The notes beneath the pieces are model-generated. The model worked only from the letters and a program-made list of their open reading frames with translations. It ran no database searches and was not told the DNA's origin. The position numbers and the translations under genes were made by a program. Positions 1 through 9,870 of a DNA stretch of 49,580 nt are shown here, one piece after another. The DNA is from Bacilli bacterium (GTDB taxonomy: Bacteria; Bacillota_I; Bacilli_A; RF39; UBA660). How positions within the stretch are numbered: position 1 is the stretch's first letter; every line of letters begins with the position of its first letter. The DNA lies in NCBI GenBank assembly GCA_900769695.1, contig CAAGHO010000056.1, positions 1-49,580 on the forward strand, written 5' to 3'.

Positions 1-977
<977 letters not shown>

Positions 978-1200
978 ACCATTTAATTGATATTATATAT
1001 CCTAATTTGATGAGATTTATTACTATACACTTAATAAATATAGTAACAATGTATTGAAAGACTCGTTCGTTTCAATACAATCACAATATCTAGTTTTCAA
1101 AGAACTATTTCTGAGGAAAATTCCTCAAAATTGAGAGATATGATCTCTCAAAACCAAGTAAAACGAATTTGTAGCTAAGAAATAAGGAAATATACTCCTT
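978..1200 (-). other. 16S-23S internal transcribed spacer without tRNA
   Basis: About 220 bases between 16S and 23S with no tRNA. In the transcript it forms at least three hairpins: GAGAGAT/ATCTCTC (1133-1149), TGAGGA/TCCTCA (1112-1127) and GTATTGAAA/TTTCAATAC (1051-1078). Between them lies a boxA-like GTTCTTTGAAAACT (1092-1105, minus strand), the element known from Firmicutes rRNA operons to recruit NusB-type antitermination factors. The function of the hairpins is inferred; 23S processing by RNase III is the likely role. Confidence 0.85.
1148..1179 (-). other. 16S 3' flank, trailer arm of the 16S processing stalk
   Basis: The minus-strand trailer just after 16S (reverse complement TCAAAACCAAGTAAAACG, then AATTTGTAGCTAAG) is nearly identical in reverse complement to the leader at 2814-2850. 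The two flanks can therefore pair across the whole 16S RNA into the long stem that RNase III cuts in bacterial pre-rRNA. Confidence 0.8.
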
Positions 1201-2775
<1,575 letters not shown>

Positions 2776-2813
2776 TTTATTTTAGTTTGTTTTTTAATAA
2801 TTTAAAATTATTA

Positions 2814-2850
2814 CCTAGCTACTCAAAATTGACGTTTTACTTAGTTTTCA
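2814..2850 (-). other. 16S leader arm of the processing stalk
   Basis: The leader transcript contains GAAAACTAAGTAAAACG, then CAATTTTGAGTAGCTAGG, which pairs with the trailer at 1148-1179 to close the pre-16S loop. The arm overlaps the leader boxA, so antitermination and processing signals are compact here. Confidence 0.8.
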
Positions 2851-2857
2851 AAGATCA
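2843..2857 (-). promoter_or_regulatory. boxA-like antitermination element of the rRNA leader
   Basis: Minus-strand TGATCTTTGAAAACT matches the Firmicutes boxA pattern (TGYTCTTTGAAAACT) except for one base. It lies between the proximal rRNA promoter and 16S, with a second copy in the 16S-23S spacer at 1092-1105. The role is inferred from family knowledge. Confidence 0.6.
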
Positions 2858-2886
2858 TTGCATTGCTCTAACCGAGCTGCATTACC

Positions 2887-2915
2887 AATATAACAAATCA
2901 TTTATTCTTTGTCAA
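2887..2915 (-). promoter_or_regulatory. rRNA promoter, proximal (fourth of four)
   Basis: The -35 is TTGACA (2910-2915) and the -10 is TATATT (2887-2892), with a 17-base spacer, on the minus strand. It has the only perfect -35 of the four. It lies about 110 bases upstream of the 16S 5' end. Confidence 0.85.
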
Positions 2916-3061
2916 CACTTTTTTAAAAGTTTTTTTAAATTTTTGCTTACCATATTTTTTTATGGAAGAAAATCTGTTTGAATCTTCATTCATTATTATA
3001 ATGATGAAGTAACAAATATAAATGAGTTGAATTGTTTTGCATGTTTCTCACATGCCCCATT

Positions 3062-3090
3062 AATATATCAAATTCATTTTAATAAGTCAA
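3062..3090 (-). promoter_or_regulatory. rRNA promoter, third of four
   Basis: TTGACT (3085-3090), 17 bases, TATATT (3062-3067), minus strand. About 25 bases of the AT-rich upstream stretch are identical to the next promoter, so the promoters look duplicated. Downstream is a small hairpin GCATGT/ACATGC (3039-3055). Confidence 0.82.
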
Positions 3091-3237
3091 TACTTTTTTT
3101 GAATTTTTTTACATTTTTTTGTTTACCACTTTACATGGAAGAAAATGTAAACTTTCATTATATATCAATGGATTTTGTGAATAGTGTTTTTTTAACTTTT
3201 TCTATTCACTTTACACATTTTTGCAACGTGCTCACTT

Positions 3238-3266
3238 AATATACCAAAGCTTATTTAATAAGTCAA
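3238..3266 (-). promoter_or_regulatory. rRNA promoter, second of four
   Basis: TTGACT (3261-3266), 17 bases, TATATT (3238-3243), minus strand, 176 bases upstream of the previous copy. Downstream hairpin GTGAATAG/CTATTCAC (3177-3209). The block ATTTTCTTCCAT occurs before the next promoter (3135-3146) and again before the proximal one (2962-2973). Confidence 0.82.
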
Positions 3267-3385
3267 TACTTTTTTTGAATTTTTTTAATTTTATTTATTA
3301 TTAATCTTTGCTATATTAATAAAATTTTGATAAACAACATAATAGAATATGTTGTTTATCGCACTTTTTCGCAATGTGCTTCTCT

Positions 3386-3414
3386 AATATAACAGAGTAA
3401 ATTTGATAAGTCAA
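3386..3414 (-). promoter_or_regulatory. rRNA promoter, distal (first of four)
   Basis: TTGACT (3409-3414), 17 bases, TATATT (3386-3391), minus strand. Downstream is a perfect 12-bp hairpin, GATAAACAACAT and its complement (3329-3360), without a T-run, so it does not look like a simple terminator. Confidence 0.82.
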
Positions 3415-3510
3415 CTACTTTTTTGCTTTTTTTTGCATTATTTTTCTGTATACATTACAAAATACACTCATCACTTATATTATATTAGTTATAATTATAA
3501 TTATGTCATA

Positions 3511-4044
3511 TTATTTTACTTTTAAATTTTTATATATATCATAATAATGTTCAACTGTTCCTTTTTCAAATGCCATATCTTTTTTTCGTGCGTGTTCTAT
3601 CAATTCAGATAGTTCTTCCTTCAAAATCATATCGAGTTTTTTAGAATATCCCATTAAATTTTTATGGTATTTATACTCTCCACAATCCAAAACTTTAAAA
3701 GATCCATCAGGGAACACTCTTAGATCCAAATCATAATCTATATATTTAATCGCACCATCTTCTATTATAAATGGTGATGCTATATTGCAATAATAATAAA
3801 TACCGTCTTTTTTATATTGACCTATTATGTTATACCACTTATTCTTGAAAAAATATAAAACAGCTGGCTCTTTTGTATGCCATGTCCTTCCATCTGATTC
3901 TGTTACTTTTGTTTTTTCATTTCCAAAAATAAGATAATCATCATGTATTTCTAATAAAACAGCTTCATCCCATGCTCTGTGAATTTTACTATCATGCTTA
4001 TAACTATGAATGATATATCTCTTTCCTATTTCTAAATTTTCCAT
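3511..4044 (-). CDS. nucleoside tri-/diphosphatase, DUF402 (Ntdp/YgaC family)
   Basis: A soluble phosphatase of the DUF402/UPF0374 family; the Staphylococcus aureus member hydrolyses nucleoside tri- and diphosphates. Visible family motifs are SYKHD (14-18), TESDGRTW (48-55), GIYYYCNIASP (81-91) and the acidic YIDYDLDL (101-108) that would hold metal. The frame is open back to a TTG at 4098, but the ATG at 4044 has GAGGT eight bases upstream and gives 177 residues, the usual family length (about 176), so I chose it. It is a single gene, separated from the upstream DUF308 gene by a terminator. Confident of the family; the substrate in this organism is inferred. Confidence 0.9.
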   Translation of the reverse strand: MENLEIGKRYIIHSYKHDSKIHRAWDEAVLLEIHDDYLIFGNEKTKVTESDGRTWHTKEPAVLYFFKNKWYNIIGQYKKDGIYYYCNIASPFIIEDGAIKYIDYDLDLRVFPDGSFKVLDCGEYKYHKNLMGYSKKLDMILKEELSELIEHARKKDMAFEKGTVEHYYDIYKNLKVK

Positions 4045-4100
4045 TCTTACTACCTCATCTCTGATTACTAGTATATCTTCTTTATAACTTTTTTTCAAAT

Positions 4101-4138
4101 AAAAAGCATAATATTACATTTTTATAAAAATATTATGC
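4101..4138 (-). terminator. terminator after the DUF308 gene
   Basis: Stem GCATAATATT/AATATTATGC (4106-4115, 4129-4138) followed on the minus strand by TTTTTATTT. Confidence 0.75.
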
Positions 4139-4153
4139 CTATTATATAGATTT

Positions 4154-4831
4154 TTATTTGCTATTACTTTTTTTATTTTTCTTTGGAGTTTGTTTCTTAT
4201 TTTTTGAAGTTTTTTTAGATGATTCTTTCTCGTCAATTTCATCATTAGAAGTAGCATCTTCTGTCTCTTCAATAATTTCAGCTTCAACTATAGTCTTAAA
4301 TTCATCAACATTTTTCTTTATAATTAATGTTGAAATAATGTCTAATACTGAATAAATTAAAATAAATATTCCTACTATCCTCATTATAAGAACAGCTCCA
4401 GCAAATGGATTAAATAGTAAGACGATACCACAAATAGTACTTATTATTGCAATTACCATTGTTGTTTTCCACATATCATTGTCACAATTCTTTAAATCAA
4501 ATGCATATTGAATTTTAATTGCACTACTAATAATTATAGCAATTCCTAATACTATTGGAATAATACTTGCTATCGCATGAGGATTAGTAACAACAATTAT
4601 TCCTAAAACAATTGTAACAATACCATATAACACATCTAATTCTGATGTTTCAAAACCTATTTTATTATTTCTAATGTATCTTACAAATGCAAATGCACCA
4701 GCAGCCATTAATATTGCACCTATAATATATGAGATAGTTGTAATTGTAGCCTCTGATTCAAATATTAAAAGTAATCCTAATACAAATAATACAATTGAAG
4801 TAAATATTGATGATTTAAAAAAGTTTTTCAT
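4154..4831 (-). CDS. DUF308 (HdeD-like) integral membrane protein
   Basis: A 225-residue protein with about six hydrophobic helices in pairs between residues 8 and 170, the pattern of DUF308/HdeD-type proteins. A hydrophilic, Lys/Glu-rich cytoplasmic tail follows (about 185-225, many KK and SK). The molecular function of this family in Firmicutes is not established; Escherichia coli HdeD is linked to acid resistance, which should not be assumed here. ATG with an AAAGGTAG site. The 5' leader holds a palindrome shared with the hup leader, and an extended -10 precedes it. Single-gene unit with its own terminator. Confidence 0.75.
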   Translation of the reverse strand: MKNFFKSSIFTSIVLFVLGLLLIFESEATITTISYIIGAILMAAGAFAFVRYIRNNKIGFETSELDVLYGIVTIVLGIIVVTNPHAIASIIPIVLGIAIIISSAIKIQYAFDLKNCDNDMWKTTMVIAIISTICGIVLLFNPFAGAVLIMRIVGIFILIYSVLDIISTLIIKKNVDEFKTIVEAEIIEETEDATSNDEIDEKESSKKTSKNKKQTPKKNKKSNSK

Positions 4832-4853
4832 AGTTCACTACCTTTCTTTAACA

Positions 4854-4872
4854 TAAGCAATTGTTATGCTTA
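4854..4872 (-). promoter_or_regulatory. palindrome in the DUF308 leader, shared with hup
   Basis: TAAGCA-7-TGCTTA inverted repeat just downstream of the -10. On the minus strand it contains TAAGCATAACA, an 11-mer that also occurs in the hup leader (41294-41310). Nested with it is TTGTTA/TAACAA (4861-4876). A candidate operator or leader hairpin. Confidence 0.45.
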
Positions 4873-4877
4873 ACAAT

Positions 4878-4883
4878 AGTATA
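4878..4883 (-). promoter_or_regulatory. extended -10 of the DUF308 gene
   Basis: TGG-TATACT on the minus strand (-10 hexamer at 4878-4883); the -35 is poor (ATTTTA at 17 bases), so recognition would rest on the extended -10. Confidence 0.5.
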
Positions 4884-4915
4884 CCATAAATTTATTAATA
4901 TAAAATAAAAAGTTA

Positions 4916-5893
4916 TTAAACTTTTTCCACAAGAAATGTTAATAACTTTTTTGGATCTTCTTCTTTCTTTACTATATTATATATTAAATCAATAATTGGA
5001 ATATTTACATTTTTATCTATTAACAATTGATAAATTGATTCTAAGGTATAATACCCTTCAACAGTATTATTTTTTAAATATGTTTCTTTTTCTTCTTGTG
5101 AAACACCCTTACCAAGTATTTGTCCAAAACTAAAATTTCTACTTTTGACGCTTGTACATGTTAATAATAAGTCTCCAAAACCAGCAAAGCTTAAGACCGT
5201 TTTTGGATCTCCTTTAAATGCTTCAATTATTTCACTTATATCATGTAGTGATTCAGTTATAAGCATTGCTCTTGTTGAATCATTAGCTCCAAGTCCATCT
5301 AGCATACCTGATGCTAATGCAATAACATTTTTTATAGAACCACATATTTCTGTACCAACTACATCATTTGTATGTCTTAATTTTAAATAAGAGTTACATA
5401 ATGCTTCCTTTACAATCTTTTCTGTTTCTTTATTTTTTGTTGCCAAAGTTAAGCCAATAGGTTTTTTAGTTACCATATCTTTAGCGAAGGATGGTCCTGA
5501 TATAACTGCTACCTTATCACTTCCAATATGATTATCTATTATATTATGAATAAATAAACCTGTTTTTTGTTCAATACCTTTAGATGCTATACATATATGT
5601 TGTTCTTCTCTTATGTATTTTTTTAATTCAATGCATAATGAGTCAACAAATGCTGCAGGAATAACAATAATTAATAAATCCTTATCTCTACTACACTCTT
5701 CTACACTGGTTGTTATCTTTATATCACTAGGTAAAATATAATTTGGCAATAACTTAGGATTACCATGATTTTTTTCTAAATCTTGTTTTTCTTCTTCAAA
5801 CTTTGTCCACATTGTAATATCTATATTATTTTCATATAATACGGATGCTAATGCCATTCCATATGCACCTGTACCAAAAATTCCTACTTTCAT
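4916..5893 (-). CDS. gpsA: glycerol-3-phosphate dehydrogenase [NAD(P)+]
   Basis: Makes sn-glycerol 3-phosphate from dihydroxyacetone phosphate with NAD(P)H, the entry to phospholipid synthesis; cytosolic. The N-terminal Rossmann motif GTGAYG (7-12) binds the cofactor. SGPSFAKDM and the KNVIALASGMLDGLG segment carry the catalytic lysine and substrate pocket of the family. The 325-residue length is normal. ATG preceded by AGGAG. It starts 10 bases after the YerB-like gene, so both are probably one transcript. Confidence 0.97.
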   Translation of the reverse strand: MKVGIFGTGAYGMALASVLYENNIDITMWTKFEEEKQDLEKNHGNPKLLPNYILPSDIKITTSVEECSRDKDLLIIVIPAAFVDSLCIELKKYIREEQHICIASKGIEQKTGLFIHNIIDNHIGSDKVAVISGPSFAKDMVTKKPIGLTLATKNKETEKIVKEALCNSYLKLRHTNDVVGTEICGSIKNVIALASGMLDGLGANDSTRAMLITESLHDISEIIEAFKGDPKTVLSFAGFGDLLLTCTSVKSRNFSFGQILGKGVSQEEKETYLKNNTVEGYYTLESIYQLLIDKNVNIPIIDLIYNIVKKEEDPKKLLTFLVEKV

Positions 5894-5903
5894 TTTTCTT
5901 CTC

Positions 5904-6953
5904 CTAACTTATTTCAATTTGTGTTGTAACTGGAATTATTTGAATAAATGTATTACCATCATTCACTTTTATTTCTTTTCCATTAATATCTGTATATTTA
6001 GTTTTAGAACTTCTACTACTTTTATTCCAAGTGATTGGAATAGCATAACCATTGGTAATATAATAACCATCATTAGAGCCAACAGTATCCAAATCTTGTC
6101 TACCATAACTATCTAAATTGTGATTGGAAACCTTTTCTACAATTATATTTTTATAATGTAATTGCTCTTTAGTATTTTTATCAACATGAGGATTACCATC
6201 CATGCTTCTTAAATAATAGTTATTTTCACTATCATAAGAATAACTTGTCGTCTGATAATTAGAATATTTAAGTTTTACATTATTAGCGATGATACTATTT
6301 GTATTTTCATCATTACTTAAATTAATTTCATCAACACTATAATTAAGTAGTTTCCAGTCGCTAACTTCTGTTTTATATGTAGATTCTTTTGCTTTCTTAT
6401 ATAATGTTTCAGTACTTGTAAAAACATTATGTGGTGCTCTTATATTTTTATCTCTCCAGTAAGCACTTTCATTTGTAAGTCCATTAATATTATTAACACC
6501 TAGAGCGGTTATATCATTTTTAGCAAACTCACTCCATCCAAAATGACAATATATGGCATCACTTTCTAAAGCGTAATCTAAAAAATAATGTCTTGAACTA
6601 CGAACCGGTCCAATTAAAGAAACATCTTTATCCTTAAATAAAGCCATAATTCTAGTAAGACCACCCTCAACAATTATTTCATAACTTAGATATGCATCTT
6701 GCAATCCTGCATGTGAATTATATCCAACATTATTATCATACATAACAGCTATTGGTCTTTGATTACTATTTTCATCAACAATCTTAAGTTGTTTCTTTTC
6801 TTTTTTAGGTTCTTTTATTATAGGAATATCTACTTCATTATCTGAAAAAACATAATAATAGATAATTCCTCCTAAACATAAAATTACTATTAATAAACAA
6901 ATAGTTATGATCTTTTGATTTTTTCTTTTGGACTTTCTTTTCTTTTTGGACAT
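5904..6953 (-). CDS. membrane-anchored YerB-like protein (DUF3048)
   Basis: A 349-residue extracytoplasmic protein: a basic N-terminus, one membrane helix (about 16-36) and no lipobox cysteine (Bacillus YerB is a lipoprotein). The two DUF3048 halves follow; the first carries RPIAVMYDN and GPVRSSRHYF, the second begins around NNYYLRSMDGNPHVD. The biochemical role of the family is unknown; a cell-envelope function is likely. The start is the ATG at 6953, preceded by GGGTGAT; an in-frame GTG three codons earlier lies inside that site. First gene of the pair with gpsA. Confidence 0.88.
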   Translation of the reverse strand: MSKKKRKSKRKNQKIITICLLIVILCLGGIIYYYVFSDNEVDIPIIKEPKKEKKQLKIVDENSNQRPIAVMYDNNVGYNSHAGLQDAYLSYEIIVEGGLTRIMALFKDKDVSLIGPVRSSRHYFLDYALESDAIYCHFGWSEFAKNDITALGVNNINGLTNESAYWRDKNIRAPHNVFTSTETLYKKAKESTYKTEVSDWKLLNYSVDEINLSNDENTNSIIANNVKLKYSNYQTTSYSYDSENNYYLRSMDGNPHVDKNTKEQLHYKNIIVEKVSNHNLDSYGRQDLDTVGSNDGYYITNGYAIPITWNKSSRSSKTKYTDINGKEIKVNDGNTFIQIIPVTTQIEIS

Positions 6954-7076
6954 AATAATCACCCACTATATATTTTTGAAGTTCCTACATCTTTAGAATA
7001 CCACAAAATTGATAAAAAAAATATAATATATAGATTTAATCATAATTACGTGTGTAAAATAAAATAAATTTTTGTA

Positions 7077-7105
7077 TTGATTAAAACATCTTTATATTAT
7101 ATAAT
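7077..7105 (+). promoter_or_regulatory. promoter of tRNA-Trp
   Basis: TTGATT (7077-7082), 17-base spacer, TATAAT (7100-7105), about 21 bases before the tRNA. Confidence 0.8.
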
Positions 7106-7126
7106 AGCATTGTCAATTCCATTAAT

Positions 7127-7200
7127 AGGGGATTAGTTAAATGGTATAATAATGGTCTCCAAAACCACTGTTGGGAGTTCGATTCTCTCATCCCCTGCCA
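7127..7200 (+). tRNA. tRNA-Trp (anticodon CCA)
   Basis: A 74-base cloverleaf: acceptor AGGGGAT/ATCCCCT, D-arm around TTAAATGGT, anticodon loop CTCCAAA with anticodon CCA, T-arm GGGAG-TTCGATT-CTCTC, discriminator G and an encoded CCA tail. The outermost anticodon-stem pair is an A-C mismatch. It reads UGG; genes in the window use UGA as stop, so no UGA-reading Trp tRNA is needed. A solitary gene with its own promoter and terminator, opposite to its neighbours. Confidence 0.96.
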
Positions 7201-7211
7201 TTTGAATTTTA

Positions 7212-7234
7212 AGCAGCAGAAATGCTGTTTTTTA
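7212..7234 (+). terminator. terminator of tRNA-Trp
   Basis: Stem CAGCA-GAAA-TGCTG (7214-7227) with a GNRA-type loop followed by TTTTTT. Confidence 0.85.
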
Positions 7235-7271
7235 TATTTTATCAAATTTACTTTCTAATAGTTTATTTTTA

Positions 7272-7703
7272 TTAAAAATGACCCTCATAATAGTAAAAAT
7301 TATCAGTAATTTTTTCAGTATAATATGTATTATCACCATCTTTTTCTTTATATAAATAACCAATACCATTAAATACTAATTCTTTTTCATCAATAAACCA
7401 TAGCCCATTAACTTCATTGTTAATAGAATAATAAAATCCATAGTATCCAATATTTGAACCAATTCCAACGCCACCATAATAAAATTCAATATAACCATCT
7501 CCTATTTTTGAATTAATTTCTTTAATTCCGTTAATCTTTAATGTCTGCTTATAATTATTATTTTTTATATCCTGTAATATAACTTTTTTATTTTCCTGGA
7601 CAACTTCAAAAATATTTTCTTTTTCTAGATTATCTTTTAATAAACATCCCGAACAAAATAGTATTAAAAATATAACTATAATTGTCTTTAAAATTTTCTG
7701 CAT
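7272..7703 (-). CDS. putative small lipoprotein of unknown function
   Basis: A 143-residue exported protein I do not recognise. The N-terminus is a classic signal peptide (MQKILK, then a hydrophobic run) ending in FCSGC, so Cys20 is a likely lipidation site; a Cys at -3 is unusual for a lipobox. The mature part has a repeated Gly/Tyr-rich, probably beta-rich pattern (IEFYYGGVGIGSN, IGYYGFYYSINN). ATG with a strong AAGGTGATGAG site. It stands alone between tRNA-Trp and the DUF4153-type operon. Confidence 0.6.
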   Translation of the reverse strand: MQKILKTIIVIFLILFCSGCLLKDNLEKENIFEVVQENKKVILQDIKNNNYKQTLKINGIKEINSKIGDGYIEFYYGGVGIGSNIGYYGFYYSINNEVNGLWFIDEKELVFNGIGYLYKEKDGDNTYYTEKITDNFYYYEGHF

Positions 7704-7778
7704 CTCATCACCTTTTTCTTCTTTTAAACACTGCGTTAATTATAGAAAAAACAAACTATTTCTAGCCTGTTTACTATA

Positions 7779-8966
7779 TTATCTGGTTAAAAGATTGATA
7801 AACATATCATTACAAATATACAAATTAATTATATAAAAGCTTATCATCAATATAAAGTAAAATTTAAAATCACTCATCCTTGCTTTTTTAAGGATTCTTA
7901 TCATAAGAACAAGTGCAACTATAAGTTCCATTGCTAGGAAAAGAATAACTTGTAATCTAAGAACCGTAAAACCATAATTTCCTATATATAGAAACATACG
8001 GTAGTATGAATTAAATATTAATAAGATAGAAAATGTTATTAACACTACAGATAAAATTCTACTTTTTTTATTTGTTTCTAATATGGTTGATTTATATTTT
8101 AAAAACATTATAATTGAAAAATTAATTATAGTTATTATTAATAGTTGAAAGAATCCTTCTCTAGCATAACTTGAATAAGTATAAGCTTCTGGTAATTTTA
8201 GAAAATTAAATGTCAACTTTGATATTTCTGATATTAGGAATAAAAGAAAAATAAAATTAATTATACTTAATATTATACATACTGTTATCTCATTTGCATT
8301 CACTATCTTTACTGGAATGTTTTTTTCATCTTTATTTAAAATTATATTTACTACAACACTAAACATAACTATAAATGTTATTATTAATAAAACTATATTA
8401 CTAACGTCAAAATTTCTTAAAGAAAAGATTTTACTAACAAATGAGGAAAAATATTGATCAGCACTTATTAATAATACTAGTATAACAAAACCAATGATTC
8501 CTCCTAGAGAAAGACCTAATATTGCATTTCCTATTTTTTCATTGCTTATTTTCTTTTTGGTTGGTATCAAATATTCAAGATTAGCAAATACCTTCTTTGG
8601 AAATAATTTATAAATTTCTTTTAAACTTGTACCAGTTAGTTTGAAGTTTTCATTAACTAACATCATAAAGAAAAATGTATAACAAATTGTTAAAGCTAAA
8701 ATATTTAAAATCTTATTTGAAGAAGCAATTTTTACCAGAAAATCACTTGCTAATATCAATACTATTGGAATAAGTATAAAGAAAGATTTTTTATTTATAC
8801 TTATATTTTTAAGAATAATTAAATAACTTAATAACATTATTATAAATGGAATAACAATATCTTTTAAATACCAATCTATTTTTAAATTATGTGATATTAC
8901 TATCAAAATAGATGAAATTAGTATTATTATAATTTGATATATATTGATTAGCTTTTTATTTTTCAT
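7779..8966 (-). CDS. DUF4153/DUF4173-like polytopic membrane protein
   Basis: A 395-residue protein with about ten to eleven membrane helices. The segment YSSYAREGFFQLLIITIINF (about 265-284) matches the conserved core of the DUF4153/DUF4173 family, whose function is unknown. ATG with GAGGTATCTGATA inside the preceding gene, overlapping that gene by 11 bases, so translation is probably coupled. Last gene of a three-gene operon with an XRE regulator and a DUF2975 protein. Confidence 0.75.
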   Translation of the reverse strand: MKNKKLINIYQIIIILISSILIVISHNLKIDWYLKDIVIPFIIMLLSYLIILKNISINKKSFFILIPIVLILASDFLVKIASSNKILNILALTICYTFFFMMLVNENFKLTGTSLKEIYKLFPKKVFANLEYLIPTKKKISNEKIGNAILGLSLGGIIGFVILVLLISADQYFSSFVSKIFSLRNFDVSNIVLLIITFIVMFSVVVNIILNKDEKNIPVKIVNANEITVCIILSIINFIFLLFLISEISKLTFNFLKLPEAYTYSSYAREGFFQLLIITIINFSIIMFLKYKSTILETNKKSRILSVVLITFSILLIFNSYYRMFLYIGNYGFTVLRLQVILFLAMELIVALVLMIRILKKARMSDFKFYFILMISFYIINLYICNDMFINLLTR

Positions 8967-9177
8967 TATCAGATACCTCGTCTTTATATTCTAATATGTC
9001 ACCTGGTTGACAATCCAAAGCCTTACAAATTACTTCTAAACTCGAAAATCTTACTGCCTTTGCCTTATTATTTTTTAATATTGAGAGATTTGCTAGTGTT
9101 ATACCCGTAAGTTCACTAAGTTTATTTAGTGACATTTTTCTTTTAGCCATAACAACATCTAAATTAACTATTATCAT
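8956..9177 (-). CDS. small XRE-family (YozG-like) regulator
   Basis: A 73-residue Cro/CI-type helix-turn-helix protein: LNKLSELTGITLANLSILKN is the HTH (about 17-36), followed by the family ending LEVICKALDCQPGDILEY. DNA-binding regulators of this size are typically encoded next to DUF2975 membrane proteins, as here. It sits 8 bases after the DUF2975 gene; its AGGTGAT site overlaps that gap. Probably regulates its own operon; the target is inferred. Confidence 0.88.
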   Translation of the reverse strand: MIIVNLDVVMAKRKMSLNKLSELTGITLANLSILKNNKAKAVRFSSLEVICKALDCQPGDILEYKDEVSDNEK

Positions 9178-9185
9178 ATAATCAC

Positions 9186-9638
9186 CTACACTGTATAATC
9201 TATTTCTTTCTTATATTCTATCGCTGATTTGATTACTTCTGCCAAAACATAGAAACTTAGGCTTGCTACAAAACAAATAAAACCTACTGCAAAAGATAAC
9301 AGTGTTGGTATAAAAAATGCCTTAACAAGAATAATTAAAAATAAAATCATAAACAAAACTGAAATTACTTTTAGGGAAGATTCAACGGAAATAACAAATA
9401 CAGACTCTTTATATACCCTATTAAATATATCTCTTAATTTATAAACTATTACCAAACAAATAATATAACATAAATAAAAAGCAACTTTATAATATATATT
9501 TTGTTCTTCAAAATTAGGAACTCCTGATTCCTTAAATAGATTGTATAGTCTTGGAATAAATAACAAACAAGCTATACCAATAATTAAAATAATAATAAAG
9601 ATAATTGAAACAATTTTCGCTATCAATGATTTTTTCAT
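9186..9638 (-). CDS. DUF2975 membrane protein
   Basis: A 150-residue protein with four predicted membrane helices (about 5-30, 48-67, 85-110, 112-137) in the DUF2975 arrangement. I chose the ATG at 9638, preceded by GAGGTGAAAGTT; the frame is open to 9707 but that start has no site. First gene of the operon with the XRE regulator and the DUF4153-like protein. The family's role is unknown; such pairs are thought to act as membrane-linked regulatory modules. Confidence 0.8.
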   Translation of the reverse strand: MKKSLIAKIVSIIFIIILIIGIACLLFIPRLYNLFKESGVPNFEEQNIYYKVAFYLCYIICLVIVYKLRDIFNRVYKESVFVISVESSLKVISVLFMILFLIILVKAFFIPTLLSFAVGFICFVASLSFYVLAEVIKSAIEYKKEIDYTV

Positions 9639-9789
9639 AACTTTCACCTCACTTGTAATAATATTCCTATTTTTAATTAATGTCAATATATTTTTATCGT
9701 TTATCAATATATTTTTATTTATAAATATTAAATTTATACATCTTTTTTAGATTATAATCATACTTTTTTTAAAATTTAGGCATAAATAG

Positions 9790-9818
9790 TTGACTTTTTT
9801 CATATTTTGTCATATAGT
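9790..9818 (+). promoter_or_regulatory. promoter of the tetR-yhgE operon
   Basis: TTGACT (9790-9795), 17-base spacer, TATAGT (9813-9818). The -10 overlaps the left end of the palindrome at 9816-9831, a layout expected for autorepression. Confidence 0.75.
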
Positions 9819-9831
9819 ATACTGGTATACT
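9816..9831. promoter_or_regulatory. probable TetR operator
   Basis: AGTATAC-TG-GTATACT, a 7-bp perfect inverted repeat overlapping the -10. A related site, AGTATATTAGTATAT, follows at 9837-9851, so RGTATA occurs four times in 36 bases (9816, 9824, 9837, 9845). Probably bound by the regulator encoded just downstream. Confidence 0.65.
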
Positions 9832-9870
9832 GATTTAGTATATTAGTATATTTTTACAGGAAGTGATAAC

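Larger units (their letters stand above)
2776..3510 (-). other. rRNA leader and promoter region, no protein gene
   Basis: A 735-base region between 16S and the next gene. It holds four promoters, hairpins between them, repeated ATTTTCTTCCAT blocks and the 16S leader. The two plus-strand open frames in it (2787-2981, 3027-3239) lack ribosome binding sites and consist of T-rich promoter DNA, so they are not called. I see no clear terminator for the upstream gene at 3480-3510. Confidence 0.8.
6954..7271. other. intergenic region holding tRNA-Trp
   Basis: A 318-base gap between two minus-strand genes. It holds a complete plus-strand tRNA unit (promoter 7077-7105, tRNA 7127-7200, terminator 7212-7234). 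In the rest I see only AT-rich DNA. Confidence 0.8.

Noticed and set aside
978..1200. tRNA genes in the 16S-23S spacer
   Set aside because: No cloverleaf with a T-loop (GTTCRA) is present on either strand.
2787..3239. Two plus-strand frames in the rRNA leader
   Set aside because: T-rich promoter and hairpin DNA read as Phe/Leu-rich peptides; no ribosome binding site; antisense to the promoters.
3329..3360. Rho-independent terminator between the first two rRNA promoters
   Set aside because: The 12-bp stem is perfect but lacks a T-run in the direction of rRNA transcription, so it was kept only as a hairpin.
4045..4098. Upstream TTG start (4098) for the DUF402 gene
   Set aside because: The ATG at 4044 has a good GAGGT site and gives the usual family length; the TTG has no site.
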